A stretch of DNA of 64,000 bases from positions 4,216,001-4,280,000 of the forward strand of contig NZ_CP030053.1 of NCBI RefSeq assembly GCF_004114955.1. Reading direction: 5' to 3'. Shown in pieces: positions 52,709 through 63,211 of the stretch; the stretch's first letter is position 1; each line of letters begins with the position of its first letter. The notes under the pieces are model-generated. The model saw nothing but the letters and a program-made list of their open reading frames with translations, was not told where the DNA came from and made no database searches. The position numbers and the translations under genes are program-made. Source of the stretch: Bradyrhizobium guangzhouense (lineage in GTDB: Bacteria > Pseudomonadota > Alphaproteobacteria > Rhizobiales > Xanthobacteraceae).

Positions 52709-54307
52709 CTACTCCCACTCAATCGTCCCCGGCGGCTTGCTCGTCACGTCGTACACCACCCGGTTCACGCCCTTCACCTCGTTGATGATGCGCGTCGCGG
52801 TCTCGCCCAAAAACTTCATGTCGAACTGGTAGAAATCCGCGGTCATGCCGTCGGTGGAGGTGACGGCGCGCAGGCCCACCACATAATCGTAGGTGCGGCC
52901 GTCGCCCATGACGCCGACGGTCTTGACGGGAAGCAGCACGGCAAAAGCCTGCCAGATCTCGTCGTAGAGGCCGTGCTTCCTGATCTGGTCGATGTAGACG
53001 GCATCGGCCTTGCGCAGGATGTCGAGCTTGTCGCGCGTGATGTCGCCGGGGCAGCGGATGGCGAGGCCCGGGCCCGGGAACGGGTGGCGGCCGACGAAGA
53101 TTTCGGGGAGGCCGAGCTCGCGGCCGAGCTTGCGCACCTCGTCCTTGAACAGCTCGCGCAGGGGCTCGACGAGCTTCATGTTCATCCGTTCAGGGAGACC
53201 GCCGACATTGTGGTGCGACTTGATCGTGACCGAAGGGCCGCCGGTGAAGGAGACGCTCTCGATCACGTCAGGATAGAGCGTGCCTTGCGCCAGGAAGTCG
53301 GCGCCGCCGATCTTCTTGGCTTCAGCCTCGAACACCTCGATGAAGAGGCGGCCGATGGTCTTGCGCTTGGTTTCGGGGTCGGTGACGCCTTCGAGCTCGC
53401 CGAGGAACTGCTTGGAGGCATCCACGTGCACGAGCGGGATGTTGTAGTGGTGGCGGAACAGGTCGACGACGGTCTTGGCCTCGTCGAGACGCAGCAGGCC
53501 GTGATCGACGAACACGCAGGTGAGCTGGTCGCCGATGGCCTCGTGGATCAGCACGGCCGCCACGGCGGAATCGACGCCGCCGGAGAGGCCGCAGATCACC
53601 TTGCCCTTGCCGACCTGCGCGCGGATCTTTGCGATCTCCTCCTCGCGGAAGGCACGCATGGTCCAGTCGCCGGTGAGGCCGGCGATCTTGCGGACGAAAT
53701 TGCGGATGAGTTTCGCGCCGTCGGGCGTGTGCACCACTTCCGGGTGGAACTGCATGGCGTAGAATTTGCGGACGTCGTCGGCGATGACAGAGATCGGCGA
53801 GCCCTGCGCCTTCGCGACGCCGCGAAAACCGTCCGGCAGCCTGGTGACGCGGTCACCATGGCTCATCCAGACCTCGTAGCGGCCGCCCTTCTCCCAGACG
53901 CCCTCGAACAGCGCGCAATCGTCGGTGACTTCGATGGTGGCGCGGCCGAATTCGCGGTGATGACCACCTTCGACGGTGCCGCCGAGTTGCTGCGCCATGG
54001 TCTGCTCGCCATAGCAGATGCCGAGCACGGGGACGCCGGCGGTGAGAAGCGGCAGCGGCACGGAGGGGGCGTTGGCGTCGAGCACCGAGGCTGGACCGCC
54101 GGAGAGGATCACCGCCTTCGGCTTCATCTCCTTGAAGGCGCCGTCCGCCTTGTTGAACGGGACGATCTCGCAATAGACGCCGTCCTCGCGCACGCGACGC
54201 GCGATCAGCTGCGTCACCTGGCTGCCGAAGTCGACGATGAGAATCTTGTCGTGCGCCGAGGCCACCGAGGGCGTCGACGCGGAGCGGTCGTTCTGTGCTG
54301 CTGTCAT
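52709..54307 (-). CDS. guaA: GMP synthase (glutamine-hydrolysing)
   Basis: The 532-residue enzyme converts XMP to GMP. The N-terminal amidotransferase has the nucleophile in GICYGEQ and the His/Glu pair in QFHPEVVH; the ATP pyrophosphatase P-loop is [10 protein letters not shown]; the C-terminal dimerisation domain ends with [11 protein letters not shown] 54307 is chosen from the family N-terminus. Its 3' end is a known integration hotspot in other bacteria. guaB lies 7 kb downstream. Confidence 0.97.
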   Translation of the reverse strand: MTAAQNDRSASTPSVASAHDKILIVDFGSQVTQLIARRVREDGVYCEIVPFNKADGAFKEMKPKAVILSGGPASVLDANAPSVPLPLLTAGVPVLGICYGEQTMAQQLGGTVEGGHHREFGRATIEVTDDCALFEGVWEKGGRYEVWMSHGDRVTRLPDGFRGVAKAQGSPISVIADDVRKFYAMQFHPEVVHTPDGAKLIRNFVRKIAGLTGDWTMRAFREEEIAKIRAQVGKGKVICGLSGGVDSAVAAVLIHEAIGDQLTCVFVDHGLLRLDEAKTVVDLFRHHYNIPLVHVDASKQFLGELEGVTDPETKRKTIGRLFIEVFEAEAKKIGGADFLAQGTLYPDVIESVSFTGGPSVTIKSHHNVGGLPERMNMKLVEPLRELFKDEVRKLGRELGLPEIFVGRHPFPGPGLAIRCPGDITRDKLDILRKADAVYIDQIRKHGLYDEIWQAFAVLLPVKTVGVMGDGRTYDYVVGLRAVTSTDGMTADFYQFDMKFLGETATRIINEVKGVNRVVYDVTSKPPGTIEWE

Positions 54308-54457
54308 GGCAAGCAGATACGCGATGAGCCCCCGGCCCGCAACCGCGCGACTGCGCGCGCCCACATGCTTCTTTGGGCATGGACAGATGGCTATAGGTAA
54401 GTATTATTGACCTAATTTGCCCCGCCGTGAACCACGGGGTCGATCAGGGAGAACGCC

Positions 54458-54829
54458 ATGTCTAGATTTCATCAGCCTTCCCAGCTTGCCGCGCTCGGCC
54501 GCACCTGGGTGGAGGCCTGGAACGCGCGCGACCTCGAGCGCGTGCTGAGGCTCTATGACGATGCCGCCGTGATGACCTCGGACCGCATTCCGACGATGGG
54601 ATTCGACGCCAGCGGCACCGTGCGCGGCAAGGACGCGTTACGGGCCTATTGGGGCAAGGGGCTCGCGCTGCTGCCGGAGCTGCACTTCTCGCTGATCGAG
54701 GTGTTCGTCAGCCCTGACAGCCTGGTGGTGCTTTACGAGAACGAGCGGGGCAAGAAGATCTGCGAATATCTGCGGGTGAATGATGCAGGGCTGATCGTGC
54801 AGGGCTCGGCGAACCATCTGCCGCATTGA
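54458..54829 (+). CDS. SnoaL/NTF2-like protein
   Basis: The 123-residue cone-barrel protein has the pattern LGRTWVEAWNARDLERVLRLYDDAAVMTSD, then GKDALRAYWGKGL and a terminal VNDAGLIVQGSANH. Members are enzymes, binding proteins or immunity-type factors; this one has no identifiable catalytic pair. It is monocistronic. Confidence 0.82.
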   Translation: MSRFHQPSQLAALGRTWVEAWNARDLERVLRLYDDAAVMTSDRIPTMGFDASGTVRGKDALRAYWGKGLALLPELHFSLIEVFVSPDSLVVLYENERGKKICEYLRVNDAGLIVQGSANHLPH

Positions 54830-54850
54830 GGGGGCCCCACCCACCGCCTG

Positions 54851-54953
54851 TCATTCCCCGCGAAAGCGGGGACTCCAGTACGCCGCGGCTTGTCAGTGGA
54901 CCACGACTGCCTCGGCGTACTGGATCGCCCGATCAAGTCGGGCGATGACAGCG
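54851..54953. repeat. Dispersed repeat, family B-like copy
   Basis: It contains CCCCGCGAAAGCGGGG, then CTCGGCGTACTGGATCGCCC and GATCAAGTCGGGCGATGACAGC, the latter two shared in part with 19615 and 61139. It lies between the SnoaL-like and cupin genes. Confidence 0.7.
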
Positions 54954-55055
54954 AGAGTGAGGGACGGACGTAGCCCAAGCTCGCAATGACGCAGACTGTA
55001 GAGACAGCTTGCGCTAACACGGCTTCCGCCGGCTCTGAAACAGGATCCTCCCATC

Positions 55056-55388
55056 ATGAAGCTCCCCACCTCGCCCTTCACCGTCACCGACTGGAGCAAG
55101 GTCGAAGCCACCACGCATCCCGGCGAGACCGGGCAGGCGCTGTGGCGCACGCTTGAAATCGGCGATCTCCGGGTGCGGATGGTCGAGTATTCGCCGGGAT
55201 ACCTCGCCGATCATTGGTGTGATCGTGGGCACGTGCTCTACGTGCTCAAGGGCGAGCTCGACAGCGAGCTGCGCGACGGGCGCAAGTTCAAGCTGACGCC
55301 TGGGATGAGCTACCAGGTCTCGGATTTCGGCGATGCCGCGCATCGCTCCTCGACATCAGTGGGCGCGACGCTCTTCATCGTGGATTGA
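55056..55388 (+). CDS. Cupin-fold protein with DHWCDRGH motif
   Basis: The 110-residue small cupin has the signature LADHWCDRGHVLYVLKGELDSEL, which is a group annotated as DHCW-motif cupins. The histidines of the motif could hold a metal. The substrate is unknown. The start is ATG 55056. Confidence 0.82.
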   Translation: MKLPTSPFTVTDWSKVEATTHPGETGQALWRTLEIGDLRVRMVEYSPGYLADHWCDRGHVLYVLKGELDSELRDGRKFKLTPGMSYQVSDFGDAAHRSSTSVGATLFIVD

Positions 55389-55645
55389 CGGAACTATCCT
55401 TCACAATGTGCAGCGCAAAATAGCAAAGTATCAGCCGCTCGCGGTCAGCGCGCGCCGCCTTGAAGTCGCCCCAAAAAATCGCTAGATTGTGAACATCGAT
55501 CCTTGGCCGAACGACTGGGCCGCTCCGTCTCATTTCCAATGGGCGAGCACGTTTCAGGTATTTCTCCAAAATCGACCAATCGGGACGTGGGCGCGTTATG
55601 CGCATTTGTCCCCCTGAGTGCATCGTCAATTGAAAGGAAATGACT

Positions 55646-55855
55646 ATGGCAATGGGCACCGTGAAGTGGTTCAACAACCAAAAGGGCTTTGGCTTCATCC
55701 AGCCGGATGACGGCGCAAAGGACGTCTTCGTTCACATCAGCGCCGTCGAGCGCGCCGGCCTGTCGACCCTCAACGAGGGCCAGAAGGTTTCGTTCGACAT
55801 CGTCGCGGACCGCCGCAGCGGCAAGTCCTCGGCCGACAACCTCCGCGCCGGCTAG
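55646..55855 (+). CDS. cspA: Cold-shock protein
   Basis: The 69-residue OB-fold protein has both RNP motifs: [19 protein letters not shown] (RNP1 KGFGFI) and DVFVHIS (RNP2). ATG 55646 has AAAGGA 7 nt upstream and is favoured over the in-frame ATG at 55640. The leader back to the cupin gene is 257 bp, long enough for a temperature-sensitive 5' UTR, as csp genes often have. A strong terminator follows. The symbol marks the family. Confidence 0.93.
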   Translation: MAMGTVKWFNNQKGFGFIQPDDGAKDVFVHISAVERAGLSTLNEGQKVSFDIVADRRSGKSSADNLRAG

Positions 55856-55907
55856 TGGCCGCGCAGACGCTCTGACCACGGACGTACCGGCAGAGTGTCG
55901 AGACAAG

Positions 55908-55947
55908 AAACCCCGCGACCGGGATCCGGTTCGCGGGGTTTTTGTTT
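55908..55947 (+). terminator. Intrinsic terminator of the cold-shock gene
   Basis: A GC stem of 12-13 bp, with CCCCGCGACCGG (55911-55922) pairing to CCGGTTCGCGGGG (55926-55938) apart from one bulge, is followed by TTTTTGTTT. It is the clearest Rho-independent terminator in the window. Confidence 0.9.
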
Positions 55948-55952
55948 GCGTT

Positions 55953-55992
55953 GTCATTTCGGGGCGCGCCCTTTGGGCGCCCCGGAATGACG
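55953..55992. repeat. Short inverted repeat (GTCATTTCGGGGCGC type)
   Basis: GTCATTTCGGGGCGC and GCGCCCCGGAATGAC are near-perfect inverses around a GCCCTTTGG loop. It lies between the cold-shock terminator and the end of the convergent methyltransferase gene. It resembles the ends of the repeat at 62968. Confidence 0.7.
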
Positions 55993-56003
55993 ACGGAGCG
56001 AGA

Positions 56004-57305
56004 TCAGCCGGCCTTCTTCAGAACCGACACAAAGAACCCGTCCGTTCCGGTACGGCGTGGCGTCATCAGCCAGCCCTCGGGCGATTGCAGGGCGGCGTTT
56101 GCAAAATCCTCGGCCTTGTCCCAGAGCACGCTCGCGGTCTGCTCCGGCGGCACCGCCGCAAACTCCGGATGCCTGGCCACGAAGGCCCTCACCTGCTCGC
56201 CGTTCTCTTCCGTCAGCACCGAGCAGGTGATGTAGGCGATTCGGCCGCCCTGCTTCACCAGCGGAACCGCGCGCTCGAGCACCTCGGCCTGGTCCTTCAG
56301 GCGAATCTCCAGTGCACCCGGCCGCATGCGCCATTTGGCGTCAGGGTTACGGCGCCAGGTCCCGGTTCCCGTGCAGGGCGCGTCGATGACGACGAGGTCG
56401 GCAGTGGCGCTGATATCGGCGAGCGGATCGGCCTCGCCCTTGGGCGTGCGGATATCGGCATTGTGGACGCCGGCGCGCGACAGGCGCTCGTGGATCGGCG
56501 CGAGCTGCCGCTTGTCGCGATCGGTGGCAATGAGGCGGCCCTTGCCCTGCATCATGGCGGCGAGCGCCAGCGTCTTGCCGCCGGCACCGGCGCAGAGATC
56601 GATCACCTGCTCACCCGGCTTTGCCGCGGTGAAGAGCGCCGCAAGCTGCGATCCTTCATCCTGCACTTCAACGCCGCCCTTGATGAACTCCTCCTCCGCC
56701 TGGATGCCGGGGTTGCGCGCATCGGCCGAAAGCTCGATGCGCAGGCCGTTTGGCGACCACGGCGTCGGTTTCGCATGAAGATGAGCAAGCGCCTTTAGCA
56801 CCTTGTCGCGATTGGATTTTAGCGTGTTGACGCGCAAGTCCAGCGGCGCCCGGCTCGCCATCGCCACCGCTTCCGCCGCGCGGTCCTCGCCGAACACTTT
56901 GGCAAGATGGGAATCGAGCCATTCCGGATAATCGCCGGCGATCGCCGCGGGCGCATCCTTCAACGACCGCGAGGCGAGTGCCGCCTGCTCGGCTTCCGTC
57001 AGCGGCTCGGGCGCGAAGCGGCTGCCGTCGAACATCGCGGCCATGGTCGCGGTGTCCATGTTGCGCTCGAGGCGGAGCATGCCGATCAGACGCGCGCGGG
57101 CGGTATCGGAATCCATCAGAAAGGCGCTGGAGGACAAGCGCCGCAGCACGTCCCAGACGAGGCCGGCAATGGCGGCCCGGTCGCCGGAGCCGGCAAAGCG
57201 GTGCGCGGTGCCCCACTCCTTCAGCGCCTTGGCCGCAGGCACGCGGTCCTTCTCGATGGTGTTGATCACTTCGATGGCTGCGGACAGCCGGGCAGCGGGA
57301 GTCAT
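56004..57305 (-). CDS. RsmB/RsmF-type RNA cytosine-C5 methyltransferase
   Basis: This 433-residue enzyme methylates cytosine in RNA, probably 16S rRNA. The N-terminal NusB-like helical region is short. The SAM domain has motif I DLCAGAGGKTLALAAM, the release Cys in DAPCTGTGTW and the nucleophile Cys in YITCSVLTEENG. All catalytic residues are present. The exact rRNA position (C967 or C1407 type) is not resolved here. Confidence 0.9.
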   Translation of the reverse strand: MTPAARLSAAIEVINTIEKDRVPAAKALKEWGTAHRFAGSGDRAAIAGLVWDVLRRLSSSAFLMDSDTARARLIGMLRLERNMDTATMAAMFDGSRFAPEPLTEAEQAALASRSLKDAPAAIAGDYPEWLDSHLAKVFGEDRAAEAVAMASRAPLDLRVNTLKSNRDKVLKALAHLHAKPTPWSPNGLRIELSADARNPGIQAEEEFIKGGVEVQDEGSQLAALFTAAKPGEQVIDLCAGAGGKTLALAAMMQGKGRLIATDRDKRQLAPIHERLSRAGVHNADIRTPKGEADPLADISATADLVVIDAPCTGTGTWRRNPDAKWRMRPGALEIRLKDQAEVLERAVPLVKQGGRIAYITCSVLTEENGEQVRAFVARHPEFAAVPPEQTASVLWDKAEDFANAALQSPEGWLMTPRRTGTDGFFVSVLKKAG

Positions 57306-57337
57306 TTGAATCTTTCAGATCGGGATTCTTTGGTTTT

Positions 57338-57386
57338 GCGCATGATCTTGTCGGAAAACCGGTATCCGCTTTTCCGGATCATGCGC
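57338..57386. repeat. Palindromic element (GCGCATGATC ... GATCATGCGC)
   Basis: The outer 10-bp arms are perfect inverses. The inner parts, TCGGAAAACCGG and CCGCTTTTCCGG, extend it to about 49 bp. It lies between the methyltransferase and MAPEG genes and has the look of a dispersed rhizobial palindrome. Only one copy is seen in the window. Confidence 0.8.
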
Positions 57387-57396
57387 GCGCAAGCGC

Positions 57397-57819
57397 CTAG
57401 ATCAGCAACAAAATCTTGAGTGCGAAGTAGATCCACATCGCGAGCAGCACCAACACGCCGGCGAGCCAGACCGACGAGCGCCGGCCGAGATCGTTCGAGG
57501 TGACGAACACGCCGGCATGGGCAAAACGCGTCACCACGAACACCCAGGACATCAGCACGATGAAGAGGTCGGCATGCCGCAAGGGCAGCGCCAGCGCGAT
57601 CAGGGCGTAGAACAGCAGCGGCAGCTCGAACTGGTTGCGGTAGCAATTGGCGATTTGTGTGGCGCCCTTCGGCCAGTTCGGCTCGCCCAGCGCAATGTCG
57701 CGGATCTTGGTCTCGCCAGAGACCAGCGCCTTCCGGCGCCCGAACACCATGCCGATCAGCAGTGCGAAGGTGAGGCCGATCTGCACGAAAACCGGCAGCA
57801 GGACCATTTGGACGGACAT
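57397..57819 (-). CDS. MAPEG family membrane protein
   Basis: The 140-residue protein has four membrane helices. The MAPEG marker EPNWPKGATQIANCYRNQFELPLLFY (Arg-Asn-Gln-Phe-Glu core) identifies the membrane-associated eicosanoid/glutathione family. ATG 57819 begins the first helix; a longer frame upstream lacks similarity. Bacterial members are small glutathione transferases or of unknown role. Confidence 0.88.
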   Translation of the reverse strand: MSVQMVLLPVFVQIGLTFALLIGMVFGRRKALVSGETKIRDIALGEPNWPKGATQIANCYRNQFELPLLFYALIALALPLRHADLFIVLMSWVFVVTRFAHAGVFVTSNDLGRRSSVWLAGVLVLLAMWIYFALKILLLI

Positions 57820-57978
57820 CGGATCTTTCCCGTAAATCGCGGATTGCCGCGGACCGTCATTAGCCGCGACTTCTCGCGCTGACAATCAACCAGTTGAACC
57901 AGCGTTCCCGATTCCGCGACGAACTGCCGATAGTTGAAGCGATTTTGGCCCCATTGCGGGCCCTCGAGGCGATCGGCC

Positions 57979-58596
57979 ATGAACACCCTGTCCAGCCTTT
58001 GGACCGAAGCCGGCGACGGCCAGCTCGGCATCTGGATGTCGGCGCTGTCAGGCGTCGCGGCGGCGCTCGCCGTCGCACTGGCGATGACGGTCTATTTCCG
58101 CCTGGCCTACCGTACCTGGCGCGACGTCGTCAGGCACGGTCTGGCGGTGCTCGCGGCCGCGGCTCTGCTCGCCTTCGTTGCCTTCGACATGCGCCACGCC
58201 GCGCTGGCTTTTCTCGGCCTCAACCCGTCCAAGCCGGCGGTCGAGTTCGAGATCCGGATGCCGCGCGAGACCTTGACCGCTGCCTCCGCCGACACCCAGA
58301 TCGAGCTGCACACCGACCGCAACCAGACCCTCGCACTGATCGACGGCGTCAGCGACCTCACGGATGGCCGCGCGGTGCTGCGTGGCGCGGTCGCCCTCAA
58401 CTATCGCACCGCAGACCGCATGCTGGTGGTGAATCTGCCGGGCAAAGGCACGTTCGAGTTCCGCCTGCGCCTGCCTGCCGAGCCGCATCGCAGCGAGCAG
58501 TTCGGACCATGGCATCTCGCCGACCGCATCGCCTCGCCGCTCGCAAACGGCATCGCGCAGCAGGACGCCTATTCCATCCGCTATCGCGTGCTTTAA
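57979..58596 (+). CDS. Two-helix membrane protein, function unknown
   Basis: The 205-residue protein has predicted membrane helices at about residues 20-40 and 52-72, then a beta-rich domain (about 85-205). This contains repeated strands such as VEFEIRMPRETLTAAS and GTFEFRLRLPAE, probably periplasmic. Its start is ATG 57979. The next gene, a metallophosphoesterase, begins 68 bp later on the same strand, so they may be co-transcribed. I recognise no named domain. Confidence 0.65.
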   Translation: MNTLSSLWTEAGDGQLGIWMSALSGVAAALAVALAMTVYFRLAYRTWRDVVRHGLAVLAAAALLAFVAFDMRHAALAFLGLNPSKPAVEFEIRMPRETLTAASADTQIELHTDRNQTLALIDGVSDLTDGRAVLRGAVALNYRTADRMLVVNLPGKGTFEFRLRLPAEPHRSEQFGPWHLADRIASPLANGIAQQDAYSIRYRVL

Positions 58597-58664
58597 ACTT
58601 TGTTTCATCGCGGATTTTGTCCGCGCGTCATCGTTCCGACGTTTGCCGGGACGATAGTTTGCGC

Positions 58665-59507
58665 ATGTCCGAATTTCGTATCACCCAGATTTCCGACACG
58701 CATCTCGGCCGGCGCTTTCTCGGCCTGATCGCGAACTTCCAGGCGGTCAGCGAGCACATCGACGCAAGCAGGCCTGATCTGGTCATCAACACCGGCGATG
58801 TATCCTTCGACGGCCCGAGCGGCCGCGACGATGTCATGTTTGCGAAAAGCCTGCACGCCGCCCTGCCCGTCGACTGTCGCTACATCCCCGGCAATCACGA
58901 CATCGGCGACAACCCGACCGCAACAGGGCCGGCGCCGAAGCCGCCGGTCACAGAGGCGCATCGCCAGCAATTTCGCGACATCATCGGCGAGGACCATTGG
59001 TCGTTCGATGCTGCGGACTGGCGCTTTATCGGCCTCAACTCTCTCGTGATGAATTCAGGGCTCGCCTTCGAGGCCGAGCAGTTCGACTGGCTCGCTTCGG
59101 AGATCGCCGGAGTGAAAGGCAGGCCGGTCGCGCTGTTCATTCACAAGCCGCTGTTTCTCGATCTGCCCGACGATCCCGAGCTCCCGGAGACCTCGATCCG
59201 CTATGTGCCGCAGCCGGCGCGCCAACGGCTGATCGAGATGTTCTCGCGCGTCGATCTGCGTCTGATCGCCAGCGGTCACGTGCACCAGCGCCGCGACTTC
59301 ACGTTCCGCCACGCCAGGCACGTCTGGGCGCCGTCAACCGGCTTCAAGATCAACGATTCACGCCAGGACCGGATCGCGATCAAGGAGACCGGCCTCGTCG
59401 AATACCGCTTCGCGTCAGACAGTTTTGAAGTCCGCCACGTCCGCGCCGCGGGCCAGGTCGATGTCGATATCGAAGAGCTGTTCGCCCAGATGGGCAGCGA
59501 GCACTAG
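58665..59507 (+). CDS. Calcineurin-like metallophosphoesterase (CpdA type)
   Basis: This 280-residue enzyme has the complete metal-site motif series of the calcineurin-like fold: QISDTHLG, NTGDVSFDG, GNHDIGD, an internal FIHKPL His, and SGHVHQR. The resemblance to class III cyclic nucleotide phosphodiesterases (CpdA) and related phosphoesterases is good, but the substrate is undetermined. ATG 58665 is the family start; the open frame reaches far upstream only as a shadow of the previous gene. Confidence 0.9.
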   Translation: MSEFRITQISDTHLGRRFLGLIANFQAVSEHIDASRPDLVINTGDVSFDGPSGRDDVMFAKSLHAALPVDCRYIPGNHDIGDNPTATGPAPKPPVTEAHRQQFRDIIGEDHWSFDAADWRFIGLNSLVMNSGLAFEAEQFDWLASEIAGVKGRPVALFIHKPLFLDLPDDPELPETSIRYVPQPARQRLIEMFSRVDLRLIASGHVHQRRDFTFRHARHVWAPSTGFKINDSRQDRIAIKETGLVEYRFASDSFEVRHVRAAGQVDVDIEELFAQMGSEH

Positions 59508-59515
59508 CTGAGCTC

Positions 59516-59815
59516 TCAGGCGACGCTCTTGAGATCCTGCTGGATTGCAGCCAGCAACGACTGCAGCGCCTCGCTGGTCACGGGCTTGGCCGCGGGATCA
59601 TTGGCCGGCACAATTCTGGCTGGCTCGGCTGCCTTGACCGGGCGCCGGGGAAACGGCGGCGGAGGTGTCGGCATCGGAGGCTGCACGAACGCCTCTTCAT
59701 CCTCGCTGTGCACGAACTTGCCGTGGATGACATCGTCATGGCGGCCCATGACATACATGGCCGCCCAATAGCCGGCAGCCAGCAGGATTACGCAGAAAAA
59801 ACCGATCTCTAACAT
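59516..59815 (-). CDS. Small membrane-anchored proline-rich protein
   Basis: The 99-residue protein has one N-terminal helix (about residues 3-22), a charged segment DVIHGKFVHSEDEEAF, a proline run (PPMPTPPPPFPRRP) and a helical end. There is no recognised domain. Codon use is like the neighbours and it starts with ATG at 59815. It is convergent with the phosphoesterase gene. Confidence 0.55.
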   Translation of the reverse strand: MLEIGFFCVILLAAGYWAAMYVMGRHDDVIHGKFVHSEDEEAFVQPPMPTPPPPFPRRPVKAAEPARIVPANDPAAKPVTSEALQSLLAAIQQDLKSVA

Positions 59816-59994
59816 CGCAGCACCTGAAATATGCGCGATGATTCAATGCCTTCGCCTTGGCGTCAATGAACCCTCGGTCACACGCTGCGCCTTTTACGGG
59901 CAGGTGTGGCCGATCGGTAACTATTTGTTAACTAGCTACGCCCGCGGTGTGACATGGACGCGCCAAGCCTCCTGGAGGCGCTCCAGGCCTGGGC

Positions 59995-61029
59995 CTACGC
60001 CTTATCCGGCCCGACCCGGACCAGCTGCTTGCCGAAATTGGCCCCCTTCAGCAGGCCCATGAAGGCGCCGGGAGCGCTCTCCAAGCCCTCGGTGACGAAC
60101 TCCTTGTACTTGACCTTGCCGTCGCGGACCCAGCCGGACATGTCGCGCAGGAAGTCGCCATGGCGGGACGCAAAGTCGGAGACGATGAAGCCGCGGAAGG
60201 TCAGCCGCTTGGTCAGCGTCACGCGCATCATCGATGCGGCCCATTTCGGTGGCTTGGCTTCGGTGTCGTTGTAGTGCGCGATCAGGCCGCAGACCGGCAC
60301 CCGCGCGAACGGATTGAGCAGCGGGAACACCGCTTCGAACACGGCGCCGCCGACATTCTCGAAATAAACGTCGATGCCTTTCGGGCAGGCATCCTTCAGC
60401 TTGGCCGCCAGATCAGGATCGCGGTGATCGATGCAGGCGTCAAAACCGAGCTCCTTCACCACGTAGTCGCACTTGTCCTTGCCGCCGGCGATGCCGACTG
60501 CGCGTGCGCCCTTGATCTTGGCGATCTGGCCGACCGCCGAGCCGACCGCGCCGGAGGCACCTGCGACGACGACGGTCTCGCCCGGCTGCGGCTTGCCGAT
60601 ATCGAGCAGGCCCGTGTAGGCGGTCATGCCGGGCATGCCGAGCACGCCGATCGAGGTCGAGATCGGACCAAGCTTGGGATCGACCTTGATGAGGCCCTTG
60701 CCGTTCGAGATCGCATGCGTCTGCCAGCCGGTGCGCGCGCGCACGATGTCGCCCTTGGCAAAATCAGGATTGTTGGAGGCTGCGACCTCGCTCACCGCCT
60801 CACCCTCCATCACGCCGCCAACAGGCACCGGCGCGGCGTAGGACGGACCATCGCTCATGCGCCCGCGCATGTAGGGATCGAGCGACAGCCAGATCGTGCG
60901 CAGCAGAACCTCGCCAGCGCCAGGCGTCGGCGCCGCGAATTCCTCCAGACGAAAATCGGATGATTTGGGTTCGCCGACGGGACGCGCGGCGAGAACGATG
61001 CGTTTGGCGCTATGCTGATCTTGGGACAT
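59995..61029 (-). CDS. MDR-family NADP-dependent oxidoreductase (CurA/PTGR-like)
   Basis: The 344-residue zinc-free medium-chain reductase has an N-terminal LVLAARPVGEPKSSDF-like start and the cofactor motif VVAGASGAVGSAVGQIAKIKG. The second half, with CPKGIDVYFENVGG, is typical of 2-alkenal/prostaglandin reductases. It probably reduces enones or quinones. ATG 61029 has GGAGGAAG 4-5 nt upstream; the open frame continues back through repeat DNA. Confidence 0.92.
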   Translation of the reverse strand: MSQDQHSAKRIVLAARPVGEPKSSDFRLEEFAAPTPGAGEVLLRTIWLSLDPYMRGRMSDGPSYAAPVPVGGVMEGEAVSEVAASNNPDFAKGDIVRARTGWQTHAISNGKGLIKVDPKLGPISTSIGVLGMPGMTAYTGLLDIGKPQPGETVVVAGASGAVGSAVGQIAKIKGARAVGIAGGKDKCDYVVKELGFDACIDHRDPDLAAKLKDACPKGIDVYFENVGGAVFEAVFPLLNPFARVPVCGLIAHYNDTEAKPPKWAASMMRVTLTKRLTFRGFIVSDFASRHGDFLRDMSGWVRDGKVKYKEFVTEGLESAPGAFMGLLKGANFGKQLVRVGPDKA

Positions 61030-61061
61030 GGCTTCCTCCACTTTTCTGTCATTGCGAGCGA

Positions 61062-61109
61062 AGCGAAGCAATCCAGCCGCGTCAACACAAAAGGACTGGA
61101 TTGCTTCGC
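61062..61109. repeat. Short inverted repeat (GCGAAGCAATCCAG)
   Basis: GCGAAGCAATCCAG (61062-61075) is the inverse of CTGGATTGCTTCGC (61096-61109). It lies upstream of the MDR reductase start, next to the larger repeat at 61139. Confidence 0.7.
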
Positions 61110-61138
61110 TGCGACGAAGCTCGCGCCAAATACTCGCT

Positions 61139-61254
61139 GTCATCGCCCGACTTGATCGGGCGATCCAGTATTCCAGAGACGGCACTGATTGAGCCGAGAA
61201 GCCGCGGCGTACTGGATGCCCCCGGTCAAGCCGGGGCATGACGGCGGTGGGTAG
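61139..61254. repeat. Dispersed repeat family B, copy
   Basis: It shares CCAGTATTCCAGAGA, GGCGTACTGGATGCC and GGTCAAGCCGGGGCATGAC with 19615-19727. It starts with a GTCATCGCCCGACTTGATCG arm, which is a partial inverse of an inner part. It fills the space between guaB and the MDR reductase. Confidence 0.8.
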
Positions 61255-61259
61255 AGCGA

Positions 61260-63211
<1,952 letters not shown>

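Noticed and set aside
51639..54307. An integrative element at the guaA 3' end
   Set aside because: No integrase, no transfer genes and no direct repeat of the guaA end were found. Only one accessory gene (HNH) supports the idea, so it remains a finding with low certainty rather than a feature.
52685..54400. A 571-codon open frame on the plus strand
   Set aside because: It is the antisense of guaA. The same applies to long frames opposite guaB (61308-62798) and the acetolactate-synthase-like gene (39016-40797).
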